64,000 nt of DNA from Sialis fuliginosa (Eukaryota > Arthropoda > Insecta > Megaloptera > Sialidae): positions 2,604,001-2,668,000 of the forward strand of contig OY540812.1 of assembly GCA_961205875.1 (NCBI GenBank), written 5' to 3'. Below are positions 34,886 through 46,352 of the stretch, one piece after another. Numbering within the stretch: position 1 is the first letter of the stretch; every line of letters begins with the position of its first letter. Made by a program: the position numbers and the translations under genes. The notes under the pieces were generated by a model, which searched no databases, was not told where the DNA came from, and saw nothing but the letters and a program-made list of their open reading frames with translations.

Positions 34886-35396
34886 GGTAGTAATTAATAA
34901 ATAATTCATAGAACGTTACTTATATTATTTACTTTATAAATGTAAAGTTTTTACTCATGTGCTCATACATCTTCATAAATCATAAATGTTTTTACTTTAG
35001 ATATAAACAGTTAAATAATTACATAAGTTGCTGTAATTATAAAATGTAAAGAATAAAAAGTTAATGTGCAAAACAAACAATGAAAATGAAAAATTACATG
35101 AAATTTATCAAAGTCGTTAATGTGTTAACATAATGTATGCAGGCTCAGATATAGGAGGGGGGGGGGGCTTCAGGAGCCCCGGCACCCCAAAATTTATTTA
35201 TATTTTATATAAATAGATATTTAAAATTTATATTACCTTACATTTGTCAATTATTCTTAGAATGTTTTTGAGTTTATATGCTTCTGTTATTTCCGCTGAA
35301 AGAAGTTTTAGTACCCTGAAAAAAAATACAAAATTTTAACAGATCGAGAATGTCTCAGAAAAGACTCAATATAAATTGTGACTATATACCTATTTA

Positions 35397-35571
35397 CTAC
35401 TGGAAAAATGGAGAAACTGTGGTTTCTTAGTCACTTAAACTAAAAAATGTACACCTTAACCACAATAAAACAATGTCACTCGACACGTGTTTCGACTTCA
35501 CAAGAAGTCCTCATCAAGAGCCTAACAGTTCCAGACTCTGGAACGTGTCGAGTGACATTGTTTTAGTTTAA
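35397..35571 (-). mobile_element. Small hammerhead-ribozyme retroelement, copy 2
   Basis: A 175-bp insertion bracketed by a perfect 13-bp direct repeat, ATATACCTATTTA (35384-35396 and 35572-35584). On the minus strand: a 5' arm (ACAATGTCACTCGACACG) that is inversely repeated after the ribozyme, a hammerhead-like fold (35478-35521), then a 3' tail whose GTGGTTAAGG...GTGACTAAGAAACCAC layout parallels GGTTAGGGG...ATAAGTCATAACC of the 9208 copy. The near-equal length and shared architecture indicate a defined small element, not a random fragment. Confidence 0.7.
35478..35521 (-). ncRNA. Hammerhead-like ribozyme, core variant
   Basis: Minus strand: CTC of stem I, TTGATGA (35517-35511) in place of the invariant CTGATGA, a strong stem II (GGACTTC-TTGT-GAAGTC), GAAA (35493-35490), minimal stem III ACACGTGT, GTC as cleavage triplet with the predicted cut between 35482 and 35481, then GAG pairing with CTC. 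The C3-to-U change would leave only a wobble with G8, so cleavage is probably weak or lost. Confidence 0.6.
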
Positions 35572-36099
35572 ATATACCTATTTATTTATAAAAACATATA
35601 GTATATATAATTTGTTGTAATAGGTTATGTACTTATATTAATTTGTTTCTCTGTTAATATATAATTAATAAATAACTAACATTGAGTAATTTATACAAGC
35701 ATTAATCATTACTTATTATATTTATCATATTAATTATAATTTGCAGCATTTACACAAATGCACAACAAAATGACAGGATATAGCAATTAGAAAGTTTCCA
35801 ACAGCAGCAGTTTTGGTATTTTTCAATCAACTTACACTGTTTTTATACATAAAACATAAAATTATATTATCGACAATAATGAGAAAACTATAATTTCTGG
35901 TTGATTTAATTATAATGAAAAAAACATTTTAGCTTTAGTTTAACATTTTTAAAGGTTCGCAATGATCTTGATATGGATTTTGGCTTCTGGGTGTAAGCCG
36001 CGTCGATTTTTAACTATAATTTACTACTCGTAGTACCCAAGGCAGCTTTTTTAAATACCTAGATTTTTAAGCAGAATGAATTCTTTTTTATGATAAACT

Positions 36100-36883
36100 A
36101 GCTGCTACCCGCGGCTTCGCTCGCGTGGATTTCGAAACCCCCATCCCCATGATATTTTTTCCGCCGGATCGAATAAAACTAATTACAACCCTTCATATGT
36201 GACAGGGGGTGAAATATTTATTACTAAATAAAATTCCCCATATAAATTTTTCAACCTTTTTGCAATCCCGTAAGGGTTTTATTTTCGGGATACGAAGTAG
36301 CCTATGCCCTTCTTCGGGATGCAAGCTATCTCACTGCCAAATTTCATTAAGATTCGTAAAGCGGTTTAGCCGTAAACAGGTAACAAATAGACAGACTGAG
36401 AGATACAATTTCGCATTTATAATATAAGTCACGACTCCTATGTAAGATAAGGGGTTGTTTTGTCCCCCTAATAACCCCTCTTCCGTAGTATTTTTCCCGC
36501 CAGATTGAATGTAACTAATTACAACCCTTCATATGTGATAGGGGGTGAAATATAAAATTTTTCTTATTTTTAGTTTTCTTTCATTACACAAAATCGTAAA
36601 TATCTCGGCTCCTATGCGAGATAGAGGGTTGTTTTTCCTCCTGATTCCCCCGCCACCGGATCGAATAAAACCATTTACAACCCTTCATATGTAACGGGGG
36701 GTAAAATATTATTATATTATTCATTAGGGGTTGAATTTTCGAGATATAAAGTAGCCTATGTCCGTCCTCGGGATGCAAGCTATTCACTGCGAAATTTCAT
36801 CAAGATCGGTTCAGCAGTTTAGCCGTGAAAAGGTAACAAACAGACAGACACACTTTCACATTTATAATATTAGTATGGATTAA
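36100..36883 (+). mobile_element. Family G SINE-like copy with internal repetition
   Basis: Starts AGCTGCTACCCGCGGCTTCG and ends TTTATAATATTAGTATGGAT. Internally the AACCCTTCATATGTGA and TATGCGAGATAGAGGG-like blocks recur three times (near 36188, 36522, 36680), so the copy is roughly twice the usual length through internal duplication or nested insertion. Short frames over it are incidental. Confidence 0.65.
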
Positions 36884-37015
36884 TTTTTTTGAATAAAAAA
36901 CTGTTTTAAAATTTGAGGTTAAAAATATTTGGAGCTAATTAGTTATCTATTAATATGTATATAAAGTATGGCAAACGCTTGTTATATTAAAGTACGAGTG
37001 CCTAGAAGAAATCAA

Positions 37016-37036
37016 GAGAGAGAGAGAGAGAGAGAG
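37016..37036. repeat. GA microsatellite
   Basis: An uninterrupted GA dinucleotide run of about ten units. Confidence 0.9.
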
Positions 37037-37059
37037 CAGTTGTTGTTAATAATGAATTT

Positions 37060-37140
37060 CGGTATGAAATAATCGCAACAATTACACGTCATTTGCGACG
37101 CACGGCGGCGGAACAAGATAATGTAATTACGTTTAATTAA
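37060..37140. promoter_or_regulatory. Candidate regulatory island
   Basis: A unique stretch with ACACGTCATTTGCGACGC and CGGCGGCGGAAC next to AATGTAATTACG and TTTAATTAA homeodomain-type sites, between a GA microsatellite and an ACACAC-rich tract. No coding or repeat match. Confidence 0.28.
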
Positions 37141-37402
37141 GAGAAACACACACATACACACATACAAATGCACATATTAGCGGTAACTATAAGCATGCAG
37201 GTTGTATGCACTTATCTTTCTCTACTTTAATACATATATATGCAGATATGCACCTTGTATCTTCCCCTCTCTCTTCTGTTTATAGTGAGTTAGTTCTGTG
37301 AGAATTACTGCAATTGTTTATTTTTTATGATATGCACATGTATGCAAACATTGGCGTTTTATAATGATTGATATAGGGGACAGTGAAGTTTTAAATTGAT
37401 AG

Positions 37403-37946
37403 TTATGTCCGGTGTTATAAAAGAACTAATTAAATAGCATTTTTATATGAAGGTATAAAACCAATATGACAGTTCTCTTGAAGTGTCATGAAGTGTTTGG
37501 CAAGTTTCTCGCACGCGCGGTAAGTTAACACAAAGTGATCTAAATTCTAAAATAAATCCATAAATAATAAGACAGAATTAATAGCCCGTGGTTAACTAAC
37601 AAATTTTGTTAGTGTCGGTATTATAAAGGAGCTAGCAAAATTTGCTAGCTAGCAAGCACTTTCAAATGGGGTATTAATTCTGTACTAGTATCTATGGATT
37701 AGTTATGGAATTTAGAGCAGTGACACTTCAATTAATTGTAATACAGTTGGCATCTTTCACCGTACAAAATAATTTTCATAACATCACCACTGTTTTAATA
37801 CCGTTGGTATTTACCTACAACGCGTGCGCGAAACTTGTCAAAGTCTTCAACAAACTCCAAAATAACTGTCATATAAGTTTGATATCTCATTTGAAAGTGC
37901 TTGCTAGCTAGCAAATTTGCTAGCTCCTTTATAATACCGGACATAA
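37403..37946. mobile_element. Two adjoining family B MITE copies
   Basis: An older, truncated copy in one orientation (from TTATGTCCGGTGTTATAAAA at 37403) runs into a nearly complete copy (37613-37946) in the other orientation, which ends CTTTATAATACCGGACATAA. The complete copy closely matches 3584-3921. A 68-codon frame (37705) lies within it but is disrupted in the other copies, so it is not a gene. Confidence 0.7.
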
Positions 37947-38393
37947 GTAAAGTTGATTGAAAAGCACCCATGAATATCGTTAGGTTTTCGGGGGGGGGGG
38001 TAAAACCGTATGTAGTAAAAGGGAGGGAGTCAATTATTTTAAAATACCTTAATTGACACCACAGTTTCGGACGTTGAAATTTTTACGAACCCTATAGGGG
38101 GGTGGGGGGCAAAATTTCGAAAATCATTTTTACGTAATAATGGACGCTCCCTAATAGAAACCAAGATTTTATGTTTAGGAGGTAAAACTTTTTAATAAAA
38201 AAAAAAAATAAACGTTCAATACGATAAATTATATTATATATACCGTATCAAACCGGTAATTACCCTTATTAATGTACTTCCGTTATAAAATATTATGGGG
38301 TTAGAAAAGTGGTCAGTAACTTTTCGTAATATACTTGTCCAATAAAACATATAAACAAATGTAAAAATCTTTAAAAAACATAATACGTCATTG

Positions 38394-38551
38394 CAGTGGC
38401 GCACCTATAGAGGAGTGAGGGACAAGAACTCCCCCCCCCCCGTCCTGGTTTTTATCAATATACTTTATTTAATTTAATAATTATAATACATAAAAAATAA
38501 AAATATATATTATTACAAAAAAAAATTACCCCTCCTCTGGGTGCGCCACTG
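38394..38551. mobile_element. hAT-type MITE (CAGTGGCGCAC termini)
   Basis: Ends CAGTGGCGCACC and GGTGCGCCACTG-like inverse (GGGTGCGCCACTG). Flanks CGTCATTG (38386-38393) and CGTCACTG (38552-38559) form an 8-bp duplication with one mismatch. A poly-C run lies inside the left end. 158 bp, non-autonomous; related to 4094-4420 by its CAGTGGCG terminus. Confidence 0.82.
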
Positions 38552-39859
38552 CGTCACTGTATAGTCATATAATTCATACATACTTCTGTATATGTGAACA
38601 AACATACATACATTAACACAATTCCGGTATAATAAAGTTTTCATTTATTTTTTCTTTATATAACCGCCAAGATGGAAAACGTGATTTTTTAAACTTGAAT
38701 GTTATTTATCTGATTTAAAATTACAAGCATTAATAATGCAATTATTAATATATGTAGATAATTATAAGATAATTGTAACAAATATGAACATTTGCTTATA
38801 AATATGTCATATTAATTTATAAAAAAGTAAGTAATTTTTAACATTTTTATGTATATACTTCAGTTCCGTACAAATTGAAATATTAATATAAATATAATAT
38901 AAACTATTTTAAATACTTACGTCATTTGAACTGTACGATACAACACGGACTTTAAAAATGAAAAAAGTGTGTTTCATTTTTAACCTCTAATTTGGGAAAA
39001 AGTGAAATATGGAAAATATTTCTCGAAAAATTAAAAGAAAAGCTACAAAGGCAACTTTGATTCATCTTCTTTGTGGCATATCAATGTGAAATTGTAACTT
39101 TAATTAATATCTGAGCTATACAGAAAGTTATGTGCAAAGAATTAAAATTTAATTCACACGTTTTGACATCGACTAACAGGGAAATCTGTAGGGGTGACAC
39201 ATCACTTATTAGGCGATTCATATTTACAGGTCGCTTTAACAAACCTTTAATGATGATGTCAGTTTTTATAATTCTCCTATAAACAAATTAGTTTTTTAGT
39301 TGCAAGCTTGTTTCACTTTTACCCCATTTTTTTGGTGTTTCATATTTACCCCACTCGACCCTACATATTTCTCGGAGTAATATATATAATAATATTATAT
39401 TGTATATTTAATAATATATATGCTATTAATCCAATAACATATGTTTATTTATTTATTTTTATACAATTTATGTATGATAGGTATATACAATATACATATT
39501 TGTAGTTACATATGTATGTAGAAACTATAATTATTTACAATATCCTGTAACGACAAATGAATGAGTTAAGGAATACATACATACTTCCGTTTTCATTTGA
39601 CCCGCAGGTGTTAAGTGACTTACGATGTACTTAATACACCTGAATAATTACTCTTAATTAAAAACTTTATATGCGTATTAGAATTGTTTATGTGAATTTA
39701 GTCTATTTAAGTTAACTAACTAAAAAATAATGTTTTTAATTATGAAATTTTTTTTGAAAGTGGAGGGGGGGGGGTAAATTAATTCAAAGTAATATACCTA
39801 TTATAGTAATTGTAAAATGATTCTAGTTTTTAATTCCTTATATTGCAAAATTACAACAA

Positions 39860-40709
39860 CTCGTTTTCTATTAAAATAATGTATACCTTGGTCTTAAAGC
39901 GGCCAAGACTGGTGCCAATACACTACTGGCTGGTAAATAACTCTATTTCATGAATTCTTAACTAATTTTTACAAATAAAAGCATCGTTTTTCAAACAACC
40001 CGTTTTCTATTAAAATAATGTATACCTTGGTCTTAAAGCGTCCAAGACTGGTGCCAATACACTACTGGTTAGTAAATAACTCTATTTCATGAATTCTTAA
40101 CTAATTTTTACAAATAAAAGCATCGTTTTTCAAACAACCCGTTTTCTATTAAAATAATGTATACCTTGGTCTTAAAGCGGCCAAGACTGGTGCCAATACA
40201 CTACTGGTTAGTAAATAACTCTATTTTATGAATTCTTAACTAATTTTTACAAATAAAAGCATCGCTTTTCAAACAACCCGTTTTCTATTATAATAATGTA
40301 TACCTCGGTCTTAAAGCGGCCAAGACTGGTGCCAATACACTACTGTTTAGTAAATAACTCTATTTCATGAATTCTTAACTAATTTTTACAAATAAAAATA
40401 TCGTTTTTCAAACAACCCATTTTCCATTAAAATAATGTATACCGTGGTCTTAAAGCGGCCAAGACTGGTGCCAATACACTACTGGTTAGTAAATAACTCT
40501 ATTTTCTGAATTCTTAACTAATTTTTACAAATAAAAGCATCGTTTTTCAATCAACCCATTTTCTATTAAAATAATGTATACCGTGGTCTTAAAGCGGCCA
40601 AGACTGGTACCAATACACTACTGGTTAGTAAATAACTCTATTTTATGAATTCTTAACTAATTTTTACAAATAAAAGCATCGTTTTTTAATCAACCCGTTT
40701 TCCATTAAA
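39860..40709 (+). repeat. Tandem array, 139-bp unit, six copies
   Basis: The word GTCTTAAAGC begins at 39891, 40030, 40169, 40308, 40447 and 40586, exactly 139 bp apart each time. Units differ at only a few positions. Each contains AAGACTGGTGCCAATACACT, close to the terminus of family A, and ends with an ACAAATAAAAGCATCG stretch. Not coding. The constant period and low divergence indicate recent expansion. Confidence 0.93.
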
Positions 40710-40799
40710 AACATGTTCCCTATCTAAAAAACGTCTAAGAAAACTATGATTAATTTATTTGAGGCAGATAAAGCTACGTACGTTTTCGTAACAAAGAAT

Positions 40800-40985
40800 T
40801 GTCTACAACAATTGTTGACCACGGAGCGGGCTGTGAACCGCAACGTTTCGGTCGATGGCTATCTGTCTATCTGCTTACCTCCCCCCACCCCTCCTTCTTC
40901 CGACACCCCGCGTCGCTCCCCCCCTCGCCTATCAACACCTGTACCACGGTGCATTGTCATGCAGCCCGCAACAAAAACATGATAA
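40800..40985. promoter_or_regulatory. GC-rich unique island
   Basis: Clearly richer in G+C than its surroundings, with the palindrome CAACAATTGTTG, then GGAGCGGGCTGTGAACCGC and a pyrimidine-rich CCCCCCACCCCTCCTTC stretch. Two overlapping short frames give low-complexity peptides with no family resemblance and no convincing splice sites. It could be a regulatory element or an untranslated exon. Confidence 0.3.
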
Positions 40986-41529
40986 ATTAATTTAGATTCT
41001 TTGTTTATTAAGTAAACTGTTCCATTAAGTCATTAGGGACAACTACTATTGTGTTATTTTTTGTAACTTTATATATATATGTTGGTTGCTTCTAATTATT
41101 GTGTTCTCTCCACTGAGAATTAAAATATCCTATGTTGTTGAGTGTATATTAGTTATGGTGATGTATTTTTATGCGCTGCATACAAATTGAGCTATACAAA
41201 TTATAAAAATAATAAAATAAAAGTAAATTGTCATTTTCTATTGTTTCAAAGTTCATGTCATTATTTTAACCTTTTATGTACTGAATATTACAGTTAAATG
41301 AAAATTATATGAATGAAAAAAAAAGAGTAGAGATGATTTTAACTCGGGTATTTGTTTATGTATTTTTATTTTAATAGAAGAGTATTTTGACTAAAACTCG
41401 TCTTTATAATATGAGCAGTTATAGAAAAATCTTTAAAAAATAGAAACGTCTTAAAAAATCCCTAAAAGTACTGAAAATTATATAATATTAAATTTAAATT
41501 AAAGAGTTTTTTTAAGACGTTTTTATTTT

Positions 41530-41615
41530 TTTTTTTGAGTGGCTTATCTTCGAAGTCCACGGTCAGATTCTGATAAATTTTATATATACTCTTTCAAACA
41601 ATCAAAAATCGCAAA
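41530..41615 (-). repeat. Family J fragment
   Basis: Reverse complement of part of the J repeat: CCACGGTCAGATTCTGATAA and TACTCTTTCAAACAATC. Confidence 0.5.
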
Positions 41616-41844
41616 ATCATAAATAAAAGCTATTACATACAATTTGGTCTATTCGGGAAGTGTCATTTTTACTGTTCTTAAGTTGGCAATACGTTCTGTG
41701 ATTCTGACAGCTTTTTATGATTTTGCAATGTCGAATTTGTACTTCTTTGATTGTATGTGTTGTTAAAATATCAAAAAAAACGAAAACAAGGAATTTTTTG
41801 TAATTGATATTCTATTATACATTTATAACATTTGAATACGTCTT

Positions 41845-41945
41845 CGTGGTGACGTCAATTCCCGCGCCAACGGTGATTGGTCAAGGAGCTGATGAGACTA
41901 CCTTGTCTTTATATACCTTGCTGTACAAGTAAAATTAAATTGTAA
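41845..41945 (+). promoter_or_regulatory. Promoter-like cluster: CRE, CCAAT, TATA
   Basis: TGACGTCA (41850-41857), a CCCGCGCC G/C box, an inverted CCAAT box in GTGATTGGTC (ATTGG at 41876-41880) and TTTATATACC (41908-41917) occur in promoter order and spacing. A start would be expected near 41940. No open frame follows. It could drive a non-coding RNA or be the promoter of an unrecognised element. Confidence 0.35.
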
Positions 41946-42497
41946 CACGCATTTCTAGGAACTGAGTCTGCACAAGCCCCACTGGCTCGGTTAAACATCG
42001 AGCAAAACTCTAACTGAATACTAATAACTCATTGTGTCCATAGGCGCCACCAAATAGGGTTAAAGCAATGGTGTATACATTATAAAAAAGTTCAGCGAAT
42101 TAATTAATTATAATTAAGCTGTAATCAAATTATTATTATTATAAATTAAAATTCCTATGTTTTTAGAGTTCTTTGTTATCCGTCTGTCTATCTGATCGTC
42201 AATGCTCTTTTTCTCAGGGACGGCTAGAAGTATCAATTTGAAATTAATATCAAATATTAAGGTCTACAGTTTCATAGTCATGTGAAAAATTCAAGTTTCT
42301 AAAACAAAGCAATAAAAATATAAGGTCTTTATCATCAAAACAGTACCCCCCCCCCTCCCCGAATATAGAGAGCCCCGAAGCAGTGTAAAAATTAGAGCCA
42401 GCAAGAATCAGAAACAAAAAAAAGGTCATTAAAATAAAAATTAGTACCTAATAAATGTTAAATTCACGTTGGTAACGAAAAAATATTTATTTATAAG

Positions 42498-42543
42498 GGG
42501 GGGGGGGGGAGGCTCGGTCACAGAGCCTCTAGTTACGGCCCTG
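42498..42543 (-). mobile_element. Right end of CAGGGCCGTAACTAG-type hAT MITE
   Basis: CTCTAGTTACGGCCCTG preceded by a 12-13-base G run. It matches the terminus of 17598-17762. No left end was found upstream. Confidence 0.5.
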
Positions 42544-43762
42544 GACGGTACAGAACCCTCAGGGCACGAGTTTTTCTGGCATTTATTTTATAAAACGAAT
42601 ATTAGTTTTTTAATAGATTTATTTCGGAAGATATAATTTGTTTTTTGGGGTTTATTTACCCCTCATGAAACAATTCCTGTAAGTAACCATGATATGTGAA
42701 TGGTGGTATTCGTGTGTGAAAAACTTGTTATTTAATTTACTAAGAATTGATTTATCTTAATGCCAATACCGATTGTCTTATATGGTATACATAACAATAT
42801 ATGTGACTTAACTAATTGCCTCTACCGTGCACTCAATATTTAAATAATATTATCTGGGTGAAAAAAATTGATACAAAGAAATCGTAAAAATTCATTTTAA
42901 TATTATTATTTTCTTTTGCCATTATTTAATTTAATTTATCAATTTTATGAGTATAAATTATAAATATAAAACTGTCACACAAACATAAATAAAAGTGGCA
43001 CCCCCTTTTTTTAAATTCGAATTTTATGACATTTTTTTTTTTTATATTTTTCTCAATTTTTTTTTCTCACAATTTAATTTTGTACGTGTATAATTTTTTT
43101 ATGAAACTTGTTGCTAAATATGTAAGTGACGTGTTGTGAAAATTTCAGATTTTTCTCGATGCTTGAACCATGTGTTTTATTGGACTTTAACCGTAAATAC
43201 ACCATTCTTCCATAAAAGCCCATGTTAATTTGAAAAAATAATAACTTTCAAATTATTTGAAATTTTGTTTGGGTACTTCAGATTTATAAAGGAGTAAATT
43301 CTCCAAATTTCAACTATTTCTCGTTGAAATTAGATACCTGCTATACATCTCCAATTCGATTATCAATAATTTTGGTAGCTGTAGTTTTATTTCCAAAATA
43401 TTTCACCAGTGAAAAATCTGATTAACATAAAATTCGATCACAACATTTCATGCATCGATAGTTACATAATTTGAGATATGAAATATTTAATTAAAAAACG
43501 TTATCTAGCCGAGAGACTGGGATCGGATTCCAGGCAGTCTTCTGTCGGCAGAGCACCAGACAGAATGCGCCGCGTTATAATAGAGTCGCTAAATGGCCAT
43601 TCATTTCAAATTGAATTATATTTCTTATATTGACCATTCTTCAGCCACTGTTTTTGCCACAACACAATGCCTTGGCTTGATTCCACGACTTAATTAATGG
43701 GTAGTTTACTTTTTACACATTTATAACTTACTTATGTATATGTATACTTTATATATGTAGCT

Positions 43763-44341
43763 ATATCAAAGGTTGTAACAAAAAATGTGTTTTGTTTTCT
43801 ATAAGGCGGCTATTACACTATCAAATAAATATGTCAAAGGTCTTTGACAAAGATTTGATCATATTTCTTTGATAAAATACGAGATTTTGTTTCATTACAC
43901 TACATAAAATATTTGATAATATTTTCTCAATATTATCTAGGGATATTTTCTTCTTTTTTGGTGCCTTTTGAATATCAGTGCGTGGATGTTCGTCAATTGA
44001 CGCGATCGAGGTTTGAATTTACAACCATGTATTGTGGTTTTTATAATCAATAAGAAGATTGTCATATAATACTGGATTTTGTTGATATTAATATATTAAC
44101 TGTAACTGTCAGTAATAACTTGGTAGTCGCCATTTTGTTTTTGACGTCAAAAAACTTTGATCAAATATAAGAGATGTCATTAACTATGATCATAGAAATA
44201 TTATGAAGGTAAATATTATAAAAATTGACTTATTACACTGTCATATTTCTTTGATCAAAGAAATTTTATCATATTTCTTTGATAGTGTAATAGCCGCCTA
44301 TATCAACGATTTGTAACAAAAAATGTGTTTTGTTTTCTATA
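43763..44341 (+). mobile_element. Family E MITE, copy 2, between 41-bp direct repeats
   Basis: The element itself (43804-44299) starts AGGCGGCTATTACACTATCA and ends with the inverse, TGATAGTGTAATAGCCGCCT-like. ATA on both sides fits a 3-bp target duplication. Unusually, about 41 bp of flank (43763-43803, TGTAACAAAAAATGTGTTTT and neighbours) is repeated directly after it (44300-44341) with a few mismatches. No coding capacity. Confidence 0.8.
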
Positions 44342-44399
44342 AGACAATCATTAATAAAAGAATAGATATATCACAAAAAAGTGGACTCTATCTGATAAT

Positions 44400-44530
44400 T
44401 ACTAAAAACTCTTAGAATTAACACTGTGTCTGTCTGTCTGTCTGTCACAACTCACTTGACCTAGTAGCTGAGATTTGGTATACCTATATACAGTACCGGC
44501 TTTAGGGGGTGTGGGGCGAACCAGGGCAAC
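44400..44530. repeat. TCTG tract and hAT-like left end
   Basis: TCTGTCTGTCTGTCTGTC near 44430 is the usual simple-sequence part of insect dispersed repeats. CAGTACCGGCTTTAGGGG at 44491 resembles a hAT left end. No complete element was delimited. Confidence 0.35.
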
Positions 44531-44719
44531 TTTTTTGGTTCAAATCAGTGTACAGGCTGTAATTTTTGTGTAAACTTTTTGTTTTTTTTTAATTTTTTGT
44601 CAATCGTTGAAACCCGATTAAGCAAAAAATATAGCTAAATATAAACAATGTTAATTTGTAAAAATTTGATAGCTGCTACCTAACAAATACTTATTCGGCA
44701 ACCCAGAAAACCTTTAATA

Positions 44720-44960
44720 AGGTATTAGCTGAGATACTAACTAGTCAACTTATTTGTTGATTTATCAATTTTAATTTGTTCATTATAGGGGAAGGTGGTT
44801 TCGACGGTCTTAGGGCATTTGAGTCTTAAAGTTAATGATGTAAGCTATATTTAAAAAAAAAAGTTTGAGTCTGTAGGATCGCACCAAGCTGAGATATGAA
44901 TTATTCAACTTAATTGTTAATTTATCAATTTGAATATGTTCATAATAGGGGAATCAAATT
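44720..44960 (-). repeat. Family C repeats (reverse), two units
   Basis: GATCGCACCAAGCTGAGATA near 44878 and a more diverged unit near 44725 are inverse copies of the 5040-6415 repeat, again with the TTCATAATAGGGGAA-type block between them. Confidence 0.6.
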
Positions 44961-45336
44961 CTACTAATTGAGATGTACATTTTGACATGCCATACGTCTT
45001 TGTATACAATGTTTTTGTTTTTTTGGATTTGCTTTAAAGCCCCCTACAAGCACCATTTTTGATTTAGAAAAAAAATACAAAAAGGGTAAAATTCCGTTTG
45101 TTTGGTTATACATTTTAACGTGCCACATGCCTTGGTATAAAAAAAAATTACCTAGCTTTAGCTCCTTATTGCCCCCCCTGAAAAATTATTTATTCAATAA
45201 ATTTGTACATATTTTACTACAGGGTGTCATTTTACATGTTCAGTAAAAATTTCAAGTTTCTAGCTTATATAGTTTACGAGCTATTTAACTTTGAGTTAAA
45301 AGGACGGACGGACGGACGACAAAGTGAGATTAAAAA

Positions 45337-45405
45337 GGAATCCGTTAATCACAAAAACAGAAAACCTTGCTCTTATAGCTACCATAACTAGTGCCAGTAC
45401 CTTAT
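45337..45405 (+). mobile_element. Family A terminal fragment
   Basis: About 70 bp match the family A end from AATCACAAAAACAG through CCTTGCTCTTATAGC to GTGCCAGTACCTTA. The rest of A is absent; upstream is a different repeat with a GGACGGACGGACGGAC tract. Confidence 0.6.
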
Positions 45406-46169
45406 ATTATAATAATTTAATAAATAATTGTTTTTTGGATATAACTTTAACAAGTACGCGACCTTTAAATCATTAAGTTTTAGAGGCACTGGTTAATAGT
45501 GTAACAAACTACACATCATATATGATTTTATTACAGTAAAATTTTATATTCAGTGTAATTTTTAACAACATTATGCGGTAAATGAAACCTGAGGATCAAT
45601 TACAGATCAATTTGATTTTATGGGCAAAATGATTACAAATTAAAGTTATAATTATATAATCATCAGCCATTTATGTTCTGGCATTATAATGATAACTACA
45701 AGTAGATAAAACCTAATTACGGGTCTGGTGTTCACGTAAAATCAGTCCAGATATATTTTAAAATTAAATTAAAATTATGTTTTATAAATGTTAATCTTTA
45801 TGCTATCACTTCTTAATTTTTATTTCTTATAAATATAGTATAAGAATGGTTTATGGGTTAGGTAGGTTACTATATATAAAAACTCCCACTGATATTAAGT
45901 TATGTATGTATTGAATAAAGTAAGTACTATTTTTTTACTTTCCGCTCTGGATTGTATTATATTAATAATAAAAATAAAAATGTCGGTAAATGCAATAACA
46001 ATAAACTAAGATTGTTATAATAAAATAAAATTTTATTTTATGTTCGTATAATTTTTCTAAATGAGCAAACGGCATTTTTAATTGAAACGCATATTGTAAT
46101 GTTTTTTCTTATAATAATAAACGATTATTTTGATCTAGTGTGCGTAATATACAGTTATTATTATTATAT

Positions 46170-46352
46170 GATTTTTGGAATCAGCGTATCAAAATCTATA
46201 TAATACTTTAAAATTAAAAAATTGGTCAAAAATCGACATATACAGTTTTAAAGTATTATACATGTCTTTATACAGATTTTGACGCGTTGATTTCAAATCT
46301 GTCAACTAAAATCGAATCCGACCACCATTTCAAAAGTTATGGTCATTTTTCC
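46170..46352. mobile_element. Internal fragment of the foldback element
   Basis: GGAATCAGCGTATCAAAATC and its inverse (GATTTTGACGCGTTGATTTC) about 90 bp apart, with AAAATCGACATA between, match the centre of the palindromes at 13060 and 30222. It joins directly to a family I copy at 46353. Confidence 0.65.

Noticed and set aside
37705-37911. 68-codon frame in a family B MITE
   Set aside because: The same element at 3584-3921 does not keep the frame; repeats of this size are non-autonomous.
39860-40709. CRISPR-like direct repeats
   Set aside because: Whole 139-bp units are repeated with no unique spacers, in eukaryotic DNA; an ordinary satellite.
41845-42070. Possible LTR of a retrotransposon
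   Set aside because: The TATA/CCAAT order fits, but no paired LTR, no primer-binding site in the right orientation and no gag/pol sequence are visible.
43505-43585. Possible tRNA or SINE promoter boxes (GGATCGGATTCC)
   Set aside because: Only a loose B-box resemblance, no A box at the right distance and no cloverleaf.
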